From Smittium mucronatum (taxonomy: Eukaryota; Kickxellomycota; Harpellomycetes; Harpellales; Legeriomycetaceae), in assembly GCA_001953115.1 (NCBI GenBank), contig LSSL01005197.1:1-30805 (forward strand): a DNA stretch of 30,805 bases, written 5' to 3'. Position numbers and translations under genes: made by a program. This document shows, in pieces, positions 12,860 through 23,973 of this stretch; within the stretch, counting starts at the first letter, position 1; the number at the start of each line of letters is the position of its first letter. The notes under the pieces are model-generated. The model did not search any database and was not told the origin of the DNA. It saw only the letters and a program-made list of their open reading frames with translations.

Positions 12860-15800
12860 AAAAAGTTAGAAGTTTAAGATCAATTAAAATTATGCTATTT
12901 TTTCGAGTAAAAAATGCTATAGTTAGGAAAGATTTAGGAAAAATATTCATTATTTAAAAAATTAAGATATTGTTTTTTAAAATAGAATATAATTTTGAAA
13001 TTTTTCTTCCAATCTATCCTATCGAAATAACCCATCTTATAAACATATAAAACATGTTGAATTGAAATCAAGTATTTTTTTGTTTTAAAAAAACCATTTA
13101 TACCAAAAATAACAAATCATAATTTTATTTATCGATATTAGAAAATCTTATTGGATAAAAAAATTAAACCAAAAAAAAAGTCCTAAAACAATTGAATTAA
13201 AAAAAAAAAACTTCATTACATATCAGTAAATATTATATTGAAAACCTCCAAAACGTCTTTTTACTTCTTAAAGGAGTATAAAAAAAAATTTATGACTATT
13301 TTTATACTTCCAATTACCCGAATAGCTTATTCTATAATAAAAAAATCTAATGCATAATTACCCAATATATATATATATATCTAAAATTAAGATGATCTAT
13401 TTATTAAAGACGGAAAATTAAATCCCAGAGCCATAGCTATAACTTGTAAGATAAATAAAGGGGTTTATACATTTTTTATAACAATTAAACTAATTTAGTC
13501 TAAACCAGAAGGGCTGGCGTGAATATTAACTCAAAAAATATGTATTATTATGAAATATATTGAACTTATTTCACACTCTTCCGATATTTATTATAGTGAA
13601 AAATACCAATACTATTACATCTTAGTCCCTGATAATATCTTTAATCTTTTCCTACCATCTTCTTGATATAAAAACCGAAATTTAAGCATATATTTATATG
13701 CCAATATCACTAATTTAATACTAATAAGTTTACTATGAAAAAAAAATTAGAATCAAAAAATAAATGGATTATAATTATTTGATATAAAGAGGCTAGCTGT
13801 TTTTCTATAAGAACTATGAATATATTATATCTTGTTAAATAAAAAAACTCAGAAAAATATATCCCAAAATTGTTAAAGGCTAAAATATTAAATAAGATAT
13901 ATTAGTAGATTATTGAATATATTTTCAATAAAAGATTATTTTTTTAGAGTACTTAGCATATTGCTATATTAAATCTTCCAAAAATAGTATTATTAATAAT
14001 TATAATAAAATATCTCGATAATCATATAATACCTATCAAAATTTTAAGTTATAAAATAACCTTATTTAAGTTTATTCAAGTTTTAAAAAGCGAATTCAGT
14101 ACAGATGAAACCATTTTTTTTCATAAAAAAAATTCAAGATCACTTCTACTCATAACCTTACAATATCAACATATGGGAATAATAATGTTATTATTCGCAG
14201 CTAAATTACCAACTTTTTACAAAATAACTCAAAAATACACTTGTATATAATTCTATCTATTTCAATTTAAATGAAAAATAAAAATAAAATAATTATTCAT
14301 ATATTTTTTTATTTATATTATTTTTCTTGAAAAAATTGAGCTCAAATAGCTGGATTTTTTTTACCCTAAATTTAAAATATCCTAAATATTACATTTTTAA
14401 TGAGATTTTTATTTATGTAAAATTCAAATTTTATGTAGATATACTTACAACAATGTGCTTTTATAATAACGGATAATTTTTAAATTCACAAAAAATTTTA
14501 AAATTTGAATTATCACAAAATTTAAATACTTATATAAATAAATTTTCCAATTCGATATTATTATGAGTAATTAAATATAGGTAAAAATAAAATTTATAAT
14601 TTAAAAAATGTAATTAGAATATTATTTCATATATACCAAATTTTCCATACAAAATCATTTTTAAGAAATGATACTTTTTGCGAAGTTGTTTTATTTTCTT
14701 GTTAAAAAAAATCAAACAAAAAAAGGAAAATAATTTCTTGTCTATTTTTCTTAATTTTCTTTATTATTTTTTTCTCGGCTTTAGTAGTTTTTTTTAAATC
14801 AAATTATATAACATATTGATATAAGATTTTTTTTATTATTTAAATGTTGATATATAATATTAATATGAAGTTTTTTTCACTATTTTTTATTTTTAGAAAA
14901 TAAGATCATTATTCTTAATTTTTTGATAGAATTAAATTTACTATAAGAAAATATATTCAGTAACTTCATAAGTTATCTGAAATTAAAGCAGCAGTTTTAA
15001 GCTACTAAGACTTATAATAATATATAATTTAGGAGCCAGTAAGACATTTTGAAGATCTGAAAAGAGAATTTTCAAAATTGGGAATTTACTATGAATCATA
15101 AAATCCAGAGATATGACATATGAAAGTTGATATGATTGCTTTTTTATTTGGAAAAAAATCATTTCGAAATGATTTTAAAATTTTTTATGAGATTTTTTTT
15201 GAGATTTTTTTTGAAAAAAATTTTATTGGCATTTAAAAGATACACAATAATATTTAAAAAAAAAATTCCAAAGATCTATTAATCATATCAGCTCATATTT
15301 TATAAAAAAAATTAATGATTTAAATATTTATTTTATTATTGAAAATCGGGAAAAATTTTGGGGTTTTATTACGTTTCTACAAAATTTTACACAATAATGA
15401 ATTCAATAAAAACTAGTGTAAAAACCTCAATGTCTTTATTAAAAAAGTGAAGTCTAAAGATGTAAAATATGTATCAGAAATTAGGATAATTCTCTCCAAT
15501 AGTTTTTTTTTTTGATTTATGAAGAATTTACAGTCGTCTTTTTCAACATTTTTTTGTACTAAAAATACATCCAATATTATCAAAACTCCTTTCTACAGCA
15601 AAATCCTGACATATTTACTAAATAATAAAATTTACGGTTTTTATGTGATGTCAATGTATAAAATTTTCGGTATCATGACTTAATAATTACATATTTTAAT
15701 GTATTTCTGATATAACAATCTTCATTTTTTTTAGAAATGAACTGCCTTTTCCGTTGAAAAATTTAAATATTGTCCATCGGATAAGATTCTTTGTTTTATG

Positions 15801-16023
15801 AATAAACTAAGACCCAATTTTTATAGAACATAATTTCCTTGTATTTCAACTTAGATTATTAGGGGGTCACAAAATTTACATAGTGAGTTTTTGGGAAACA
15901 AATTATAGCGAGATTTCATCAGATAAAATATTTGACCTTCAAGAATATTTCATTTTTGACAATTTGGGTACAATAAATATTTATTAAGATCGAATTAATT
16001 TTAAAATAAGGGAAAGAAAGACA

Positions 16024-16669
16024 TTAGTGAGCTTTTTCTGAATTTTTATTTCCACTTCCTAGTCCAAAATGGACATAGCTTTCCTGAAATCTCTTTCATT
16101 TATATAAATCACGCAATTAGAACTTACTAAAGTATATTTAATTAATTTAAAAAGTTTTTGAAAAAGAAAAAATGAATCATTTTTTTATTACTGAATCATA
16201 TATAATGAGATTTCCTGATTAATTTCGATGTCGCTAGTGTAGGAAAGAAAAAATATATTAAATTATAAAATTCTGTTTAAAATAAGTTTTCGGTATAGTT
16301 TGTTATTTTTTATAAATAAATTCAAGATAAAAAACTAAAATAGATATTGGGGAAATATGAAGATTTATAATATAAAACAAACAAAATTTTAAGATTTCAT
16401 AGGATAGGAATTGGAGAATTTATAGAAAATAGCGGAAAATTATGAGAAATAATTAATTAGAGGAGCTTAATTATCATATATGACATTGAAACCCAAACAA
16501 AAGAAGGTTAATAACTAAAGTTAACACGATTTATAGTTACTTTATGCCAAAACCTTCCTCTAAGCTCGAGATCTTTTTCCTCTAAAAATGCGTTCAAAGA
16601 AGGGGCTTTTAAATGTTGGTTTATGGCTCCGGTCAATAATAGTGGAATTTTCTTTACTACATGACTCGT
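16024..16669 (-). CDS. Possible 3' part of an unrecognised spliced gene (two exon-like segments)
   Basis: Two segments on the minus strand, 16669-16541 and 16083-16024, are markedly richer in G+C than their surroundings. The first is open for 43 codons and includes IPLLLTGAINQHLKAPSLN and LELRGRFWHK. It ends at AAA followed by GTAACT, like the donor of VPS45 intron 5. The second begins after GATTTCAG in the matching phase with ESYVHFGLGSGN and ends in TAA. In the second segment G/C falls 10, 7 and 3 of 19 at codon positions 1, 2 and 3; in the first 20, 13 and 13 of 42. Both patterns look like coding sequence. No start codon or upstream exon was found and I do not recognise the protein. A decayed gene is equally possible. 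Confidence 0.28.
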
Positions 16670-16822
16670 TTAAATTAGACCATCTAACTAAATTATAATA
16701 AAAATAAAGTTTTAAAATAAGAAAATAATTTCTTATAGTTTTAGAAATTATTGTTATTATTATTACTTAAACAACTCGATGAAAATACTAGTAAGGTTTC
16801 AGAAAAATAAATATGATACTAA

Positions 16823-17189
16823 ATGAATCTATCTAATCGTGCAAATCGGATACCATATAGATATCGGACGTTGTTTATGCTTGTATTAATCCAAAGGTAA
16901 TTTAAATTCTCAGATTTACGCTTATTAAGGGGGTTTCTAGAAACAATCCTTTAGATAAACAGCTGGGTCCCAATATTGGATGTGTAATTATAAAATTCAG
17001 ATGAAAAATATAGTATTTTTGCATTAAAGTATTACATCTTAAATGATCATAGAGTTATTATATTATTTTGATTGGCATTAAGAAAGTTTAAGGGAATTTT
17101 TTATTAATATATTCGGAAATGTAAGAAATAATCATAATGTACTAAATTTGATTTTTTGCTTTTAGGAAAATTATTATAATGCAATTTAA
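16823..17189 (+). CDS. Possible 46-aa three-exon small gene
   Basis: Segments 16823-16896, 16941-16983 and 17166-17189 join in phase across introns of 44 and 182 nt. Donors are GTAATT and GTAATT, acceptors TTTCTAG and TTTTAG, and a yeast-like TACTAA branch site precedes the last acceptor. The start reads MNLSNRANRIPYRYRTL and a short hydrophobic stretch follows. Exon 1 is richer in G+C than the background but shows little codon-position bias, and the first intron would be unusually short. It is divergent from the exon-like segments at 16024-16669. Not recognised; chance assembly is quite possible. Confidence 0.15.
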
Positions 17190-20100
17190 AATTATAGTGT
17201 CATTTTTTATCTATCTGAAAATATCTCTAAAAACTTAAATACCATTAGCTTATGTAGACGATTTATATAGACCTAATTATATTTGAAACCTTGATTTTTA
17301 TAATTATAGAAATAATCTTAGTTACATAAATAGAAATGTGTTCAGCAGACATTCTATCAAAATAAAGATCAAAAAATTAATGACATATAAAAGAAATCCC
17401 AAAGATAAAGGTTTATAAGACATAATTTCACTTAAAAACAATCAAGATATTAATTCTGTAGATTAATATCATTTCTATTTATATTTAAAAAACCCGTTTA
17501 TGTGTTAATAAGCTATACATTTTTTAAATTTCTTCCATCATCCATTCTCTAAAAAATCTTATACAAAAATAGCACACTGTCAATGATTTTCTCTAAGTTT
17601 AAACTGGTATATAGGTGATTTTACCAACCATAATAATCATTTTGCCATTTTAAACTTTCTGGTTCTTTATGTTACAGCTCGTATAAAAAAAATGGATTTC
17701 AGAACAAGAGAATTAATATAGGTATCTTTAGTTCAGAAATATCCGATAAAATTCCCAATTTACTTTCTTGATCATTTATTAATTTCTAAGCTTTTTTTTG
17801 TAGGTTACTAAATAGATTTAATTTTTGAAGTCAAGTTGTCATTCATACACTTGAAAATCCTACATTCATAGAGTGGTGAGTATATTATCAGCCCTGGACA
17901 CATATCCACTAAATGTCCCATGATTTTTGTAAATTAATATCTGAAAATACCCTTAGGTAATACAAATTTAATACTATATTCAAAATCCATTCCAAGACTA
18001 TCCTACATTTTCGATTTACTTACATTGAAAATTAGTGCCATTTTTCGCCAAATCGATTTTTTTCATTTTTTATTGGTATATTTTAAAAATATCTAACTAA
18101 ACCCCCACCCTTTGAATTTGAAATTTCTTAGAGAATGGTCCCTCCCTATATGATTAAATCTATTCAAATATATATTACTTTGATATATTTTCTGGACAAA
18201 ATATCCGTAATTTGGGGGTATAAATAACAACAGAATGAATCCCCAACCACCTTGAAGTTTTGGCACTACAATAAATGAACTGCAAAGTTATATTATATCG
18301 ACGGTGTTTTAGGTTTCAGTCTATTTTTTTCAAGAAAATTTCTAACTGTTATAAAACCTTTCCTAAAAATGTAAGAAAAATATTCCAAATTCTTTTTTTT
18401 TTTTTTATTTTTATAACGGAATTTTATTGTAAGATCACGTCATTAAAAACTATACCTAAAAATTCCAAATTCATTCAGCCCTTTTTCGCATCCGTATTGT
18501 AAAGTCTTCGTTTTTGAACTATAAAAATATATTGGTGTTTCAAGTTTTCCCAAAACAAAGAGGCGACAAACCTTAGAGCAACTAGAATTGCAAAATTTCA
18601 TAGAATTAACTCCAACGCCTTCATTTTACTTTTGGTGATGCTTTTCAATATCGAATACAGTAACTCTTGTGGTATAATATATCCTAAATAGATTTGATTA
18701 TTAAAGTTTTAGATTTAACATTTGGTCATCTTTTTTTTGCCAGTTTATTTTTTAAGAAGCTCGAATATTTCTGAAGCTATTCTAGTGCTCTTAGGAACTT
18801 CTCTGGAAATTTTGTAAATCTTAATGGAATTTATGATCTTTTCTCCACTTTTTTTAAAAATTGAATCTTACGAAATTTAATATATGAAAATTTAAGCGTT
18901 TCGCCCATAATAAAGTGTTCTTTTATCCGATTTTTTTAGAAGGGGTGGGAGATACCATAAACAAATACAATTTTCTATGAATGGAAAAGATTTTGATTTA
19001 AAAGACTTAGTATTGCTTGGTTGTTTTTTTATAACCAAATGGGATGAGGGAGGTTTTGAAAAATTCTGAAATGGTCATAATTCCATTAATTTATCTTTTT
19101 GATATATATTTTTAACTTATCTCTTGTAAAAATCTAATTTATTCAACTTTTTAGAATACTGGTTGGGTTTTGTTTTATTTTTTGTTAACTATACCTTTAA
19201 AAAACACGTTGTCCTCATATTGCTTTGACAGTATGGTTATTTCAGTAAAATGTTTAAAATTTATCCACAAAATTCTTTTTCTATTTACTTATTAAAAAAA
19301 AAAAACTTCACTTGACTTTACACATTTAAATGGTTTACGATTTAACTAAATATATATGGGTTATTTTATTGAACTTGTTAATTTTAAAAATGCATACAAC
19401 TTCCTAACCTTGAAAACCGGGCGTTTTTTTGTATATATGAAATAAAGTGGCGTGATATACAGCAAAAAAAATTTGTAGTGTCAGATTTTTAATTAAAGGG
19501 CCTTCGGATTATGAATATTCTGGATTAAATAATTTTACCTATACAGTGATACAAGTAAATCGACGCTATATTTTATTATTCCTGAAATTGTCGAATTTTT
19601 AATTATGGGAAATCCAACTTGTAGAACTAGCTAATTAATTGCCAGGGTTTCCCAGAAAAAAAAATATTTCACATGAGAATGACTTATTATTAACATAGCC
19701 TACCAAGTAATTTTTAAACGGAATTTAATAGAAATCAACATTTTTTAATTTATATTGTTGGCAAATTTGTAAAATTACCATATTTTCTTACTGATATAAT
19801 ATTTTCTAATTCATATCAAATTTATATATTTTATAAATATTTTTCTAATAAGTGAATTACAGAATCCAAATCTTAATTAGCACTAAAGAAATCTAAAATA
19901 CTGCTTTTTTAAAAAAAAATAAAATAAAAAATTAATATTCATATGGTACGGCTGCTGAAAATTGTTTAGCATTTTTTCTTTCCAGATTAAAATAATTTTT
20001 AGCATGGTCTGAGGGGCTTAAAACGCTGTTAAAAAAGTAAATTAAATATATTGGTATCAAAAGTGAACGGTAAAATGGCATATATTTAGATAAACCCCTA

Positions 20101-21495
20101 TTATAAAACTTTGTTGTAAAATAGAAATTTATAGTTTTTGAAATACAAAAAACTTTAAAGGTACCAGAACTACTGAAGAAGTATTCAATTGCGAAACTTT
20201 CAAAATATCTTGCAAGTAAAATTGAGATAAGGGAAAAAAACGTCTTCTCAGTCTTGAATCGAAATTAACTGATATCTAGACCAAAATTATGTATTTTTTT
20301 TTTTCATTTTTATTACCAAACATCTATTTTTGTAATTGGGAATAAATTTTTTGAAATAAGAATGTAATTATTATTTATATATTTTTGAAGAAACTTTATC
20401 ACTTTAAATTTCAGAATGATTTATGCACTCAGACTTTTTTTAATTCTAGTATGTTGGTAGTGAGTCTTGGTAACCTATTCTGCTAAAATAATGCTAATTC
20501 ATAAGCAAAAATATTCTCCTTATTTAATGCTATGACGAAAAACCAACCACAATCTCCATTATCCTATAGATAGATAATTAATTAAAGATTGTAGGTGATA
20601 TTATCACATGATATAAAAACTTTTTTTTTAATAAAATTCGTTTTTTAAGGTTAATGGCAATTTATTTTGAAGTAAATATCTATAGGGACATGACGAGTGA
20701 AGTTATAGATACGGATCTAATAAACTTCTGGGATTCGCAAAATTAGGCTTATTTGCTGAAGGTTTCTATTTTGATTTTCAATGACCTCGAAAATTTGGTA
20801 AACTTGAAAAAGACAGCGGAAATCAAATTAAAATGGGTTAATGTGTGTTTTGGAGCCATCAAAGGAAGCAATAATACCTGCCTTATTCATGGGTTAGTTA
20901 CTTTTAGATAATCAGTCTCGTCATAGTATTGTAATAACTTGTACCGAGTTTAGATTTCCTTTATGATAAAATAATTTTATAAGCATAATGAGGTGGCCTA
21001 TACGTGACTATTATTTTTGCAGCTGATTAATTTGACTTTTTGATTATTTAAATCCGTGTTTATAGCAATTTTGAATATTAAATCCGTGGTATTTATGGGT
21101 GTGTTTTAGGATTTCATTAGACTTATGTAAAAGAACTCTTTTGAGGGTGTTAAAGTAGCTAAGATATTGCCAGATCCATACCAATTAAATTGAATTCGGT
21201 AAGTGCTAACGAATAGACATGATTTGATAAAAAAAATCTGCGAGTGGGCATGATTATAAAATTTAAATGGTGATCGGATTATATCACCACAATGAAATAT
21301 TTTAAAGGGGAAGTTGCACTTTTAGACCTTCCAAAATTGGATATTTTAAATTGGATATTTCCTATTTAGGAAATGAATCAAATCACTCCATTTTCTCTAT
21401 AATATTATTATACGTGTTTTTTTTAGAACCAATTGTTAAGCCCAATAAACACATTTGAAAATATTAGGCGATCCATAAATTATTAATGGTAACAT
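17190..21495. other. AT-rich tract grading into gene-like composition
   Basis: No supported gene. It holds the 18.4 kb repeat copy and, at about 21337-21362, a short direct repeat (AATTGGATATTT twice). From about 20.7 kb rightward the sequence becomes visibly less AT-extreme, probably marking the edge of the gene island. Confidence 0.55.
18393..18454 (-). repeat. Retroposon tail repeat, copy near 18.4 kb
   Basis: Second copy of the unit, again beside T14 (18393-18406), with an extra TTTTTATAA spacer. Both copies are also preceded on the far side of the T-run by CCAAATT. The GC-richer stretch at about 18470-18620 may be a remnant of its body, but it does not match the 28.3-28.9 kb block by eye. 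The open frame at 18275-18502 is incidental. Confidence 0.5.
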
Positions 21496-21716
21496 GAACA
21501 CAATTAACTTGCAGATTTCGTGATTTATTGGTTAGCTGTCAAGCCCTAATCCCATGCATAATTCAAGAGTCAGGTCCATTATATTACAAAATGCATGATT
21601 CAGTAAATCTATATATCCATAAACGGAGAAGCAATTTAGGTGTTACAAATAATTATCAAATTAATATACATAAAGATTATTCAAGATTAGGAGTGGCCAG
21701 TAATATGCTTGAGTGA
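21496..21716 (+). pseudogene. Open fragment with an imperfect 17-residue tandem repeat
   Basis: Open for about 73 codons without a good ATG, about 580 bp upstream of the FHL1-like gene, in DNA of nearly gene-like base composition. Near its end two consecutive 17-residue units share I-H-K-x-x-S-x-L-G-V-x-x-N (IHKRRSNLGVTNN and IHKDYSRLGVASN), although the DNA of the units has diverged. Protein-level conservation above DNA-level conservation suggests past coding. It may be an upstream exon, a gene remnant or part of a mobile element; I cannot name it. Confidence 0.22.
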
Positions 21717-22291
21717 ACGCTGACAATGTAGAGAGCATTACCAAAATGGAAGTATGAATGTTGCTTGGATGGTTTAGGTCATGTCTTTTCTGATTCAATG
21801 CCTTAACTGGGTCCAATGTATGATTGGGATTTCAGTTAGATGTATTTTTTATTCTAGGACTAAGAAAAAATTCTTTCGCGAGTTGAAACTGAGGGGAAGG
21901 AAGATCGAATGGATTGGATTAGACAAAGGTGTCACCTAGTTTTTTTTTGATCTAATTTGGAAATATTCGTTTTAATCGATCCCCTTTTTCTTTTCAAAAA
22001 CCGATATTTAATCAGTAGTAAAAAATAATTCCCTCCATTATTCAATTGAAATGTCTTTACTCCAACATATCCTTTCTCTCTTTTTTTAATTTTTTAAGTT
22101 CATAATTGTAATAGTGCGATACATCCTCAAATCGATTAAATCCACAAACATATCAAAACCACAATAATAAACTTCAATAGGACTGTTCGAGTTCCAAAAA
22201 AACACTATCAAATAGTGAGTATACTCGTCATAATCGTCAATACATCATATATTCACTAATAATATCTAAACGTCAAAATTTCTTTTTTAAA
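21717..22291. promoter_or_regulatory. Upstream region of the FHL1-like gene
   Basis: Base composition is intermediate. Pyrimidine-rich runs (for example CCTTTCTCTCTTTTTTT near 22070-22086) and an A-rich leader precede the ATG. The forkhead reading frame stays open upstream of the chosen ATG for at least 90 nt without another ATG, so transcription probably starts within this stretch. No clear TATA box was chosen. Confidence 0.35.
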
Positions 22292-23746
22292 ATGGATCAG
22301 ACTTTAGAGATTCAAAGGGATTCCACCGATGATTATACCGATTTTGTATCTTCTACTCATTTCAAACAATTAGATTCTGGATTCTACCTTCAAAAATTTC
22401 CCAATTACGAGGCATTTCAAGATTCTTTTTCAAATAACTCTAATGATATTTCCCAACATTACGACCCCCAAATAGAAAAGATCTCGGCGAATTCTTTTCC
22501 CACTCCCTTTTACCAACCTCTAGATAACCCTAGATTTTATCATTCTATCTCAAATCTATATAATTATGATTGTAATTATTTTAATCCTGACTTAGCATAT
22601 GCCAAATTGGAAGGTTTGAATTTTAGTTATTACATTCGTTCTCTTTCTACTACCATTGGCAGAAGTACCTCCTCTTTTAAGAGAGCTGACGTTTGTCTCG
22701 ATGATGTCAAAACTATATCTAGAATTCACAACAAAATTAACTACAGTTTCATTAATCACCAATTCGAACTTGAGGTATTGGGGAAAAATGGCTGCTTCTT
22801 CAACTCTATCTATTTAAAGCGGGGGTCTATTGTTCCCCTTCATCACAGGTAAACTTTGTTATTCTTTTACTATTTTATTAACAGAACCTAATCTTGTTTT
22901 TTTGTTTTTAGGTCAATTATAAAAATTGGCAACTCTGAATTTGCTTTCCTACTTCCAAAAGTCAGCTTAATTAGTGATTCCGAAGTATTAACACCTATAA
23001 TGGGTGACGAAATTTATATAGAGGACTCTTATGAGTATAATGGCTTCTGCAATATGAATAGTATAACTCCACAAAGACTATCAATAACTAAAATACCAAC
23101 ATCCACTTCCACAGGTGTTTATTCTGAAAATTCAGACTCTTTCTACTCTTCAACTGACCCATCAAATTTAATTGCCTCTCCTACAAAACAAATCGATGAA
23201 AATTCTTTTTCAAAAAAATCCAAGTCAAAAATCTCTGACATTGATGATGATCGAAATTTAAAATCTATTAAGGAAGATAAAAAAAATATGGAAACTAAAA
23301 AGCTGAAAACTAAATCTAACAAAAGACTAAAATGCATTAGCAGCGAAAATGAAGAAGAAAATCTTCCTCACAAAAAAAAATCCATCTCAACCGAAAATAG
23401 CTCTACAGCCAACTTTGATAAAAAAGATTGTAGCAATAGTACCCATAACCCTTCAACTAAACCTCCATACTCTTACGCCAGTCTAATATCCGAAGCCATT
23501 CTTTCAAACCATCAACATAAACTAACCTTAAGCGAAATCTACAACTTTATTCAAACCAAGTACGAATATTACAAACACGTTCAAAACGGATGGCAAAATT
23601 CAATTAGACACAATTTATCGTTAAACAAAGCATTCATTAAAGTTAGCCGTAGCAAAGATGAACCTGGAAAAGGAGCTTATTGGACTATCGATGATGAGTA
23701 CAAAACCAACTTCACTAAAAATATATATAAAAAAATGAAGATTTAG
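22292..23746 (+). CDS. FHL1: FHL1/FOXK-type transcription factor (FHA + forkhead), two exons
   Basis: A nuclear DNA-binding regulator. In yeast FHL1 acts at ribosomal-protein genes; in animals FOXK is the counterpart. Exon 1 is 22292-22848 and exon 2 is 22912-23746. The 63-nt intron (GTAAAC..TTTTTAG, with a CCTAATC branch-like site) sits inside the FHA domain; splicing keeps the frame and gives 463 aa. Unspliced RNA stops immediately (AGG TAA). The FHA domain is at about residues 102-205: GR at 123-124, SRIH at 143-146, GKNG at 164-167, ending FAFLLP after the splice. A Ser/Lys-rich linker follows. The forkhead domain begins at KPPYSY (residue 369) and contains [16 protein letters not shown] and EPGKGAYW. 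The forkhead lies at the extreme C terminus, unlike the long-tailed yeast protein. No other ATG precedes this start in frame, although the frame stays open for some distance upstream. The FHL1 label rather than FKH1/2 rests on the wording of the FHA domain and is an inference. The gene converges on VPS45. Confidence 0.93.
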
Positions 23747-23927
23747 ATTCCCTTCAATTCCTTCCAAAAATGGATACTCATTCTTAAATTACACTGTAAA
23801 AACAAAAAACTGGCATAATACTGTTAAATTAATCCCATTTCCATATTTTCACTTTTTTTGATTGACTATTTTTTCTTTTAAATTCTTTAAAAATAATTAG
23901 AAAAATTAAATTTAATATTACATAAAG

Positions 23928-23933
23928 AATAAA
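23928..23933 (+). terminator. Candidate poly(A) signal for the FHL1-like gene
   Basis: AATAAA lies about 180 nt downstream of the forkhead gene's stop codon and only about 40 nt before the VPS45 stop on the other strand. The 227-bp convergent gap contains no other clear signal on this strand, so the two transcripts probably abut or overlap. Confidence 0.45.
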
Positions 23934-23963
23934 AGACCCTCTATCTGAAGGTGTAAATATATA

Positions 23964-23969
23964 TTTATT
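23964..23969 (-). terminator. Candidate poly(A) signal for VPS45
   Basis: AATAAA on the minus strand starts five nucleotides after the VPS45 stop codon. If used, the 3' untranslated region would be only a few tens of nucleotides. Confidence 0.5.
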
Positions 23970-23973
23970 ACGA

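Larger units (their letters stand above)
5512..16023. other. AT-rich tract without recognisable gene
   Basis: About 10.5 kb of A/T-dominated sequence. Homopolymer runs are common but short. Simple TA repeats are at 8669-8683 and 13365-13380. Open frames of 40-70 codons occur on both strands at the rate expected from composition and mostly encode F, I, K, N and Y. Exon-like islands are listed separately. No tandem satellite array is visible. Confidence 0.6.

Noticed and set aside
23143..23337. Minus-strand open frame opposite the forkhead gene
   Set aside because: Antisense of the Ser/Lys-rich linker of the FHL1-like protein.
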